Shown here: one piece after another, positions 53,266 through 58,414 of the stretch
Layout of the letters: every line of letters begins with the position of its first letter
Numbering within the stretch: position 1 is the first letter of the stretch
Assembly: GCA_026985075.1 (NCBI GenBank)
Contig: JALSQX010000052.1
Coordinates: 74,979-133,392, forward strand
DNA: 58,414 nucleotides
Reading direction: 5' to 3'
DNA from: Blastocatellia bacterium
GTDB taxonomy: Bacteria; Acidobacteriota; Blastocatellia; HR10; J050
Program-made: the position numbers and the translations under genes
The notes under the pieces: model-generated
Database searches by the model: none
The model's input: only the letters and a program-made list of their open reading frames with translations
What the model was told of the DNA's origin: nothing

Positions 53266-53574
53266 TCATAACTTGGCCACGGCGAAGCCGTCGGCATGCC
53301 AATAATCGACGGCTCCCCCGACGGTGCAGACGACAAACACGGTGAGCTCATTCAGATCGATATCTTGTCCCGTCACCTCCTTGACCGTCGCTCGATCGAC
53401 CTTGATGACATGCGGAGCCTGGGCCTTGAGGATGATCAGTCCGGCATCGGTCCGTTCGACTTCCACGTCCGGATCCGTCTCCTCGAGCGTCTCGGCCACC
53501 GCCTCGGTAACGGGGGCATTCATGAATTCAATGCGGAATTCGCGCTCATCGACGGCTTGTGGTGTTGACGTCAT
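53266..53574 (-). CDS. monooxygenase effector/coupling protein (MmoB/DmpM family)
   Basis: The 102-residue product has the MmoB/DmpM fold pattern: FIEFMNAP-like start (REFRIEFMNAPVTEAVAETLEE), 'DPDVEVERTDAGLIILKAQAPHVIKVDRATVKEVTGQDIDLNELTVFVVC'. These small proteins bind the hydroxylase and couple electron transfer to oxygenation. ATG 53574 overlaps the beta subunit stop by 4 nt; the frame to 53661 is non-conserved. Order beta, effector, alpha equals DmpL, DmpM, DmpN. Confidence 0.9.
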   Translation of the reverse strand: MTSTPQAVDEREFRIEFMNAPVTEAVAETLEETDPDVEVERTDAGLIILKAQAPHVIKVDRATVKEVTGQDIDLNELTVFVVCTVGGAVDYWHADGFAVAKL

Positions 53575-54566
53575 ACTGACCTCCCGACCGAAGAAGTGGA
53601 GGGAACCTCCAGGTTCAACTCCGCATAGGTCGTTTCGATGGCTTTCTGGCGATCCTCCCACACCGCCTCAAACGAGATGCCCGTGATCTCCTCCAGGTGG
53701 TCGAAGGCCGGTCCAAACAGCCGACGGGTGGCCTCCGCCGCGCGTGGGAACCAGCGGTCGATCCAGGCCTGAACGAGAGGCCGGTTCTCGGCATGAGCAT
53801 CGAGAACATATTTGACGAAAGCACGCGCCAGATCGGCATGATACGATTCCTGGGCCCACATCACCTGACTCACCGACCAGAGGACGGGATCTCCACAGCG
53901 CAACCCCAGTCTCGGCCACTCCACCAGATAGATGGGTTCCATCACCTGCTCCAATACGAAATCGAAAGCCACGATGGCTTCGGCCCAGTCCTCGATCACC
54001 ATGAGATCCTCTACCAAACGACGCAACGGCTGAATGTCCGGAGCCTCATCCCAGATCGCCGCCGCCCGATCGAATCCGCCAACGTGCTGTCGATAGAAAC
54101 GGCAGAGATCAACGTTATGACACACGTGACCGAACTCGTCGAATCCCTGGAGAGAGAAGGCATGAGAGACATATTCGCCCAGGGCAGAACTTTTAATGTC
54201 ATGGAACGCCATACATCCGGCGGATTCGTAGTAGCGCATGGCCGGATAGAAGGTATTCAGCTCGTCAATCCACGGCGAGGCCGTGCGTTGGAAGAGATCC
54301 GGCTGATTCATGGTATCGAGGCATCCCTTGATGCGCTCGGCGTCTTGAGCGCGCCTGAGCACGTAAGTGTGATAGGAAAAGGCGGCGGGATCGCGGAAGT
54401 CGTCCCAAGACTCCACGCGCACCTGGGTCGAGTCGTCGGACCACAACGGCATATAGTAGGGGGGCGTCCAATAGAGTCCGAAGACGAGCTCTTCGTACTC
54501 GGTGGCGCGACGAGGGCGATCCCGCAGCCGGCCAAAAGCACTCTTGGGTTTCCTGGCTCGTGCCAT
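53571..54566 (-). CDS. soluble diiron monooxygenase hydroxylase, beta subunit (DmpL-like)
   Basis: The 331-residue product has the length of DmpL and the beta-subunit pattern: 'YEELVFGLYWTPPYYMPLWSDDSTQVRVESWDDFRDPAAFSYHTYVLRRAQDAERIKG', 'YESAGCMAFHDIKSSALGEYVSHAFSLQGFDEFGHVCHNVDLCRFY' and 'MWAQESYHADLARAFVKYVL'. It is a diiron-carboxylate fold without the full ligand set, so it is structural. ATG 54566 has AAGGAGG 6 nt upstream; the frame open to 55001 runs into TonB receptor 4 and is noise. It lies 17 nt past that receptor's stop. Confidence 0.85.
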   Translation of the reverse strand: MARARKPKSAFGRLRDRPRRATEYEELVFGLYWTPPYYMPLWSDDSTQVRVESWDDFRDPAAFSYHTYVLRRAQDAERIKGCLDTMNQPDLFQRTASPWIDELNTFYPAMRYYESAGCMAFHDIKSSALGEYVSHAFSLQGFDEFGHVCHNVDLCRFYRQHVGGFDRAAAIWDEAPDIQPLRRLVEDLMVIEDWAEAIVAFDFVLEQVMEPIYLVEWPRLGLRCGDPVLWSVSQVMWAQESYHADLARAFVKYVLDAHAENRPLVQAWIDRWFPRAAEATRRLFGPAFDHLEEITGISFEAVWEDRQKAIETTYAELNLEVPSTSSVGRSV

Positions 54567-54583
54567 AGGCATCCTCCTTCCCA

Positions 54584-57500
54584 CTAGAAGCTGATGCGGA
54601 ATGAAAACTGGATCTGGCGCATATTGCCCACATTGCGCGGCGTGCCGAAGCTCGGCACGGCTCCCCGAACCCCATCGCCGAACTCTCGAGGTACCGGCCC
54701 GATCAAATCGGTGGCGCCATACACGTTGTTCACATCCAGGACGTTGACGTGATTGAACAGATTGAAGAACTCCACGCTGAATGTGCCTCTCACCCGCTCG
54801 CCGAACGGGATGAGCCGCTGAAGCCGCAGATCCACTTGCTGGAAATCGTCGCCCTTGTACGTATTGCGGCCCAACACGCCCACGCGATCGGGGAAGGGGA
54901 ACCCATCTCCATTGGCGTCGAACCCGACCAGGACAGACGTATATCGCGGGCTCTGCAGCGTGGTGATCACGCCCACCTTCCAGTCCCGCAGGACCACCCA
55001 CCGGCTGGGCGATTCGAATAACCAGGTGAGCACGAACCGCTGGCCAATATGATTATCCGAGACGCCTCGCTCCAGATCGCGCCGGAAGTAATTCTGCGGG
55101 CCAGTGGCAAACTGAATCGTCGATTGGTTATCGATGGACTTGGAGTAGGTATAGTTGGCCGTCAGCGAGAAATGATGGCTGAACCGTTTGGTCACGCTGA
55201 ACATCCCGGCGTGGTAAATGGAAAAGGCGCTGGGCGTGAAGAGGAAAGCGAATCCGAAATGAGGATCGGCCGGTGCCATGGCCGTCTTTCCGTTGGGGAG
55301 CGTCCCGATGGGCCGGGCGTTGGCGTGCCCGAAATAAGGGATCTTCACCGCGTGCACGAACAAGTAACCGGCCGACACGGCGATGCCCCGGCTGATCTCA
55401 TATTCCAGCTGTAGACTGGCATTCTCCGCATACGGATTGGGGAAGTCACGAACGGCGAATCCATGAGAGAAGCCGATCAACTGCTGAGGTGGCGGATAGC
55501 TCCCATCGCGCACGAAGCGGGCGAACGCCGGGCCCGCCGTGAACGGTCCGGGAAGAACGCCCAACGGACCGAAGTTGGCCAATCCAATGAGGGTGTTTTC
55601 CGGATTGAGGAATTCGCTGAGCAGCGGATTGTTGAGATAGCCGTTGATGGCCCCGAATGCCGTCAGCGTCCCCAGCATATCGCTCCAGTTGAACGGAGCG
55701 GTGAATATGCCGGCACCACCGCGGAGCACGCCGCGCGCCTCATGGAAGGAATACGAGAACCCCAGGCGCGGCTGGAAGTTATTGAGATCCTCCTCGAAGA
55801 ATCGCTTATCGCCAAACGGCCGCGTCTCCACGTCATAGCGAAGACCGAACGTGAGCGTGAAGTTCGGCGTCACGCGCCATTGATCCTGGATGTAAAACGC
55901 GCCCAACTGGTGCGTATACTCCGCCGTGGACGCACGATCGAACTCCTCGGCCAGTGGGGGAGGCAGGAGGCTCGCCTGCCAGTCCGTCCCTCGCGGAGGG
56001 AGCTGTTGCCCGAACAGCGAGCGCGGCTGGCCGAAGTAGAAGACGACGGCCGTCGGTCGCGTGAACGGCGGGAGTCCAAAGAAGCTCTCCGGAGTGAACA
56101 CGACCACCGCCGGAGTGAACATGGGAGATTTGGTCGTATTCCAGATGTTGTGGAATTCGCCACCGAATTTCACCAGATGATCGCCGCGGGTGTAGGTCAC
56201 ATTCTGCCCGAGTTGAAGCCGCGACTCGCGATAAAACGTGAAGCTCCCCACCGGACCACCGGTCTGTACCAGATTGGGAATGGCGAGGAAAGGTTCGCGC
56301 CCCGCTCCCACCGGAGTGAGATGAAACGTTCGCCGGGCGAACTGAACGACCGTGTCCCCCGTCCAGGCCGGAGAGAACAAGTGAATGAGATTGGCAATGA
56401 GCGTTTGATCGCGAATGGGATTATCGCGAAATGTTCCCGGGAGCCCCAATCCCGGCGGCGCCCCCGGCGTGTTCGGGTTGCGCTGGTCGGTGAACAGATA
56501 GCGCACACCCAGCGTCGTTGAGGCCGAGAACTGGTGATCCACTTTGGCGATGAACTGATCGTAGTCGTTGATCTTCAGGATGGAACTCAAGTCCTCGGCC
56601 GAGAGTCCGAAGGACTGTTTCACGGCATTAATGGCATCGATGTTCTGCAGGATGAAGTTGGAGTACAGCGGCGATTCGGCCCGTCGCTGTCCTTCATACC
56701 CCCCGAAGAAAAACGTTCGATTCTTCGCCAACGGTCCGCCTACCGTCACGCCAAACTGGTTGAGCCGCAACTTATCGAATCCGGGAGAAGAGAGAGGACT
56801 CTTGGCGTCCAACGAATTGTTGCGGAAGAACTCGTAGATCTCTCCATGAAACTCATTGGTGCCCGACTTGGTCACCGTGTTGACGATCCCGCCCAGGCTG
56901 CGCCCCGTATCCACGGCATAGGTATTGTTCACCACGCGAAACTCCTGGACCCAATCCTGCGATGGATTCGCCCGCTGAACGCCGGAGATGCTGGTCGTAT
57001 AATCGACGCCATCCAGTGAGATGAACGCCGAATGCGTCTCTCGCACGCCGCCGAAGCTGAGCTTCAAGGTCGTCTCGGTGAACGGCGCCTGGCTTCCCAC
57101 CGAGGTACTATTGCCGATGACCACCGAAGGCGTCAACAACACGAAGTCGATGAAGTTTCGCCCGTTGATGGGCAGGTCTTCAATGCGTCGCTCATCGATG
57201 ACCTGACTGACCTCGGTCTTCTCCAGATCGATGACCTGGTCGGCCACCGCTTGCACGGTCACCACTTCCTGGACGGCCGCCACGGGAAGGGTCACCTCCA
57301 CCGAGGCCGCCTGTCCCACGGTCAGTTGAATCGCTTGCACGACATCCTGGAATCCTTCGGCGCTGACTCGGAGCTCATAGGCCCCTGGAGGAACATCGAC
57401 GATCCGCCCCACGCCCGCTTCGCTGGTCACCTTCTCTCGCTGAAGCCCGGTCTTCTGACTGGTGAGAACGATCTTCGCTCCCGGAATGACCGCTCCGGTG

Positions 57501-57616
57501 GCATCTTGCACCTTCACCGAGAGGCTGGCCAACGTCTGCGCCTGGATCGCGCTGGCCACCAGCAGACAGAAGATGCCCGATAACGCAATCCTGCTCCTGA
57601 TATGTGTCTCCACCAT
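54584..57616 (-). CDS. TonB-dependent receptor, Oar type (no. 4)
   Basis: The 1010-residue product has a signal peptide ending IQAQ and a CarboxypepD_reg-like domain (LASLSVKVQDATGAVIPGAKIVL). The plug shows LPINGRNFIDFVLLTPSVV, and a barrel ending IQFSFRISF follows. It is the close paralogue of receptor 2. Ribosome site GAGGAGG precedes ATG 57616. The receptor is placed immediately before the diiron monooxygenase genes (17-nt gap), so it probably imports the aromatic substrate of the pathway. Confidence 0.9.
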   Translation of the reverse strand: MVETHIRSRIALSGIFCLLVASAIQAQTLASLSVKVQDATGAVIPGAKIVLTSQKTGLQREKVTSEAGVGRIVDVPPGAYELRVSAEGFQDVVQAIQLTVGQAASVEVTLPVAAVQEVVTVQAVADQVIDLEKTEVSQVIDERRIEDLPINGRNFIDFVLLTPSVVIGNSTSVGSQAPFTETTLKLSFGGVRETHSAFISLDGVDYTTSISGVQRANPSQDWVQEFRVVNNTYAVDTGRSLGGIVNTVTKSGTNEFHGEIYEFFRNNSLDAKSPLSSPGFDKLRLNQFGVTVGGPLAKNRTFFFGGYEGQRRAESPLYSNFILQNIDAINAVKQSFGLSAEDLSSILKINDYDQFIAKVDHQFSASTTLGVRYLFTDQRNPNTPGAPPGLGLPGTFRDNPIRDQTLIANLIHLFSPAWTGDTVVQFARRTFHLTPVGAGREPFLAIPNLVQTGGPVGSFTFYRESRLQLGQNVTYTRGDHLVKFGGEFHNIWNTTKSPMFTPAVVVFTPESFFGLPPFTRPTAVVFYFGQPRSLFGQQLPPRGTDWQASLLPPPLAEEFDRASTAEYTHQLGAFYIQDQWRVTPNFTLTFGLRYDVETRPFGDKRFFEEDLNNFQPRLGFSYSFHEARGVLRGGAGIFTAPFNWSDMLGTLTAFGAINGYLNNPLLSEFLNPENTLIGLANFGPLGVLPGPFTAGPAFARFVRDGSYPPPQQLIGFSHGFAVRDFPNPYAENASLQLEYEISRGIAVSAGYLFVHAVKIPYFGHANARPIGTLPNGKTAMAPADPHFGFAFLFTPSAFSIYHAGMFSVTKRFSHHFSLTANYTYSKSIDNQSTIQFATGPQNYFRRDLERGVSDNHIGQRFVLTWLFESPSRWVVLRDWKVGVITTLQSPRYTSVLVGFDANGDGFPFPDRVGVLGRNTYKGDDFQQVDLRLQRLIPFGERVRGTFSVEFFNLFNHVNVLDVNNVYGATDLIGPVPREFGDGVRGAVPSFGTPRNVGNMRQIQFSFRISF

Positions 57617-57686
57617 ACAACCTCCTCGACCAATAAGATTCAAACTATCATTGCTTCAGGGGATGAGCCCCTCCACAAAGAGAACC

Positions 57687-58169
57687 TCACTGCTCGGTCG
57701 CCAGACGGCAGTATCGACCTCCGAAGAAGAGAAGGGGGGACCGGCGATCGCTTATGTGGCCCGCTTTCACTTCTCCCAGGAAGATGGTGTGATCTCCGCC
57801 ATCGTACGCTCGCGTGATTTGGCATTCCAGATAGGCCAATACCCCGTCCAGAATGGGAGCTCCCGTCGTACCCGTCCGATACTTCAGTCGAGCAAACCGA
57901 TCGGTATCTTTGCTCGCAAACCGATTGGAGATTTCCTTCTGGTCTTCGGCGAGAATATTCACGGCGAAACTCCGTCCCGGCTTGAATAATGCGTATCCGC
58001 CCACCTTCTTATCTATGCAGATGAGCACCAGCATGGGGTCCAACGAGACCGAAGTGAATGCATTCACCGTCAGGCCATAGGGCGTCCCGTTCTCTCCGGC
58101 GAGAGTGACGACGGTCACTCCCGTGGCAAACCGTCCCATGAGTTGTCGAAATTGTTGTTGATCGAGCAT
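57687..58169 (-). CDS. flavin reductase (HpaC-like, copy 2)
   Basis: The 160-residue product has MGRFATGVTVVT, TSVSLDPMLVLICID, FAVNILAEDQ and GDHTIFLGEV, as in HpaC-type reductases. It probably supplies FADH2 to the HpaB-type oxygenase. ATG 58169 is preferred over GTG 58172 because of spacing to GAGGGGA. It lies between the acetaldehyde dehydrogenase and TonB receptor 4 genes; 70 nt separate it from the receptor. Confidence 0.9.
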   Translation of the reverse strand: MLDQQQFRQLMGRFATGVTVVTLAGENGTPYGLTVNAFTSVSLDPMLVLICIDKKVGGYALFKPGRSFAVNILAEDQKEISNRFASKDTDRFARLKYRTGTTGAPILDGVLAYLECQITRAYDGGDHTIFLGEVKAGHISDRRSPLLFFGGRYCRLATEQ

Positions 58170-58251
58170 CACCCCTCCCCTCCTCGAGGATGAGCGTCAT
58201 TCGCTCGTCACTGCCCCCACCCGACGGCACCGTCGCGGGCGAGGGAATGTT

Positions 58252-58414
58252 TCAATTGGCGCGGGCTGGTGCAGATTCCGCGCCAGTCCGGGCGCGGAGG
58301 CGATGGCGGGCCAACGCTTCGCCCACCCGCACCGCCGCCGCCGTCATGATGTCCAAATTCCCCGCATACCGCGGCAAATAATCCCCCGCCCCCTCCACCT
58401 CCAACAACACCGTC
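58252..58414 (-). CDS. mhpF: acylating acetaldehyde dehydrogenase, C-terminal fragment (MhpF/DmpF-like)
   Basis: Only the last 54 codons are present; the gene continues past the right edge. The visible residues [20 protein letters not shown] and [13 protein letters not shown] match the C-terminal segment of acetaldehyde dehydrogenases (acetylating), which turn acetaldehyde into acetyl-CoA at the end of the meta-cleavage pathway with 4-hydroxy-2-oxovalerate aldolase. The aldolase would be expected beyond the window. The stop TGA is at 58254-58252; a short Arg/Ala-rich tail follows the conserved part. Confidence 0.85.
   Translation of the reverse strand, partial: TVLLEVEGAGDYLPRYAGNLDIMTAAAVRVGEALARHRLRARTGAESAPARAN

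Noticed and set aside
54567-55001. N-terminal extension of the hydroxylase beta subunit
   Set aside because: Lies within TonB receptor 4 in another frame and shows no conserved residues.
1-58414. CRISPR arrays, rRNA, tRNA, transposases, integrases
   Set aside because: I looked for repeated spacers, conserved rRNA segments, cloverleaf-like sequences and recombinase motifs and found none convincing.

Overview
The window reads as a catabolic (accessory) region of an acidobacterium-like chromosome. This is inferred from family content, not from a marker gene. It encodes four very large TonB-dependent receptors of the Oar type (N-terminal carboxypeptidase-regulatory-like domain, about 1000 residues, no SusD partner) and two secreted FG-GAP/ASPIC-UnbV (CRTAC1-type) proteins. 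The DNA is moderately GC-rich, and most genes start at ATG behind strong AGGAGG-type ribosome binding sites. Every gene I can support lies on the minus strand, so the layout below runs from high to low coordinates, which is the direction of transcription. No rRNA, tRNA, CRISPR array, transposase or integrase was recognised.

Region A (58.4 to 43.0 kb) is an aerobic aromatic meta-cleavage gene set. It holds the C-terminus of an acylating acetaldehyde dehydrogenase, a flavin reductase, a TonB receptor and a phenol-hydroxylase-like diiron monooxygenase in the order beta, effector, alpha. These are followed by a dihydrodiol-dehydrogenase-like SDR, a zinc alcohol dehydrogenase, a meta-cleavage-product-type hydrolase, an HpaB-type flavin monooxygenase, an atypical SDR, a cupin, two extradiol-dioxygenase-type VOC proteins and the 2Fe-2S/FAD reductase that would feed the monooxygenase. 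Region B (42.8 to 35.9 kb) starts with an IclR regulator flanked by two related operators. It continues with a class V aminotransferase-fold protein, a bicupin, a cyclase-family protein, an AhpD-like peroxidase with an in-frame UGA, and a sodium:solute symporter with a 43-residue partner.

Region C (35.7 to 24.3 kb) contains another TonB receptor, a second flavin reductase, an NrtS-like transporter and a luciferase-like monooxygenase. It also contains an operon for a membrane-bound molybdenum/iron-sulfur oxidoreductase: catalytic subunit, MoaD-like protein, four-cluster ferredoxin, NrfD-type anchor and two membrane proteins built from three copies of one His-x-His module. Region D (24.2 to 1 kb) holds two TonB receptors, a UbiD decarboxylase fused in frame to a metallo-beta-lactamase/TPR protein, the two CRTAC1-type proteins, a PNPOx-like flavoprotein, a thioesterase, an NSS transporter, an Old Yellow Enzyme, an alpha/beta hydrolase, a HemF-like protein, a TPP-dependent E1 alpha subunit, an LLM oxidoreductase and the start of an aryl-CoA-type FAD monooxygenase.

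The most striking result is two independent genes interrupted by a single in-frame UGA that looks like a selenocysteine codon. In the AhpD-like gene the UGA replaces the second Cys of the Cys-x-x-Cys active site (C80, U83, with E68 and H87 at the AhpD spacing). In the CRTAC1-TlpA gene it lies at codon 559 of a continuous 928-residue frame. Each UGA is followed by a perfect or near-perfect hairpin whose loop begins 18 to 20 nt downstream, as in bacterial SECIS elements. Ordinary gene callers would split both genes. Other points of interest are the paired IclR operators, a promoter with a 15-bp palindrome in its spacer, a 26-bp inverted repeat, and the His-x-His membrane modules beside the molybdoenzyme.
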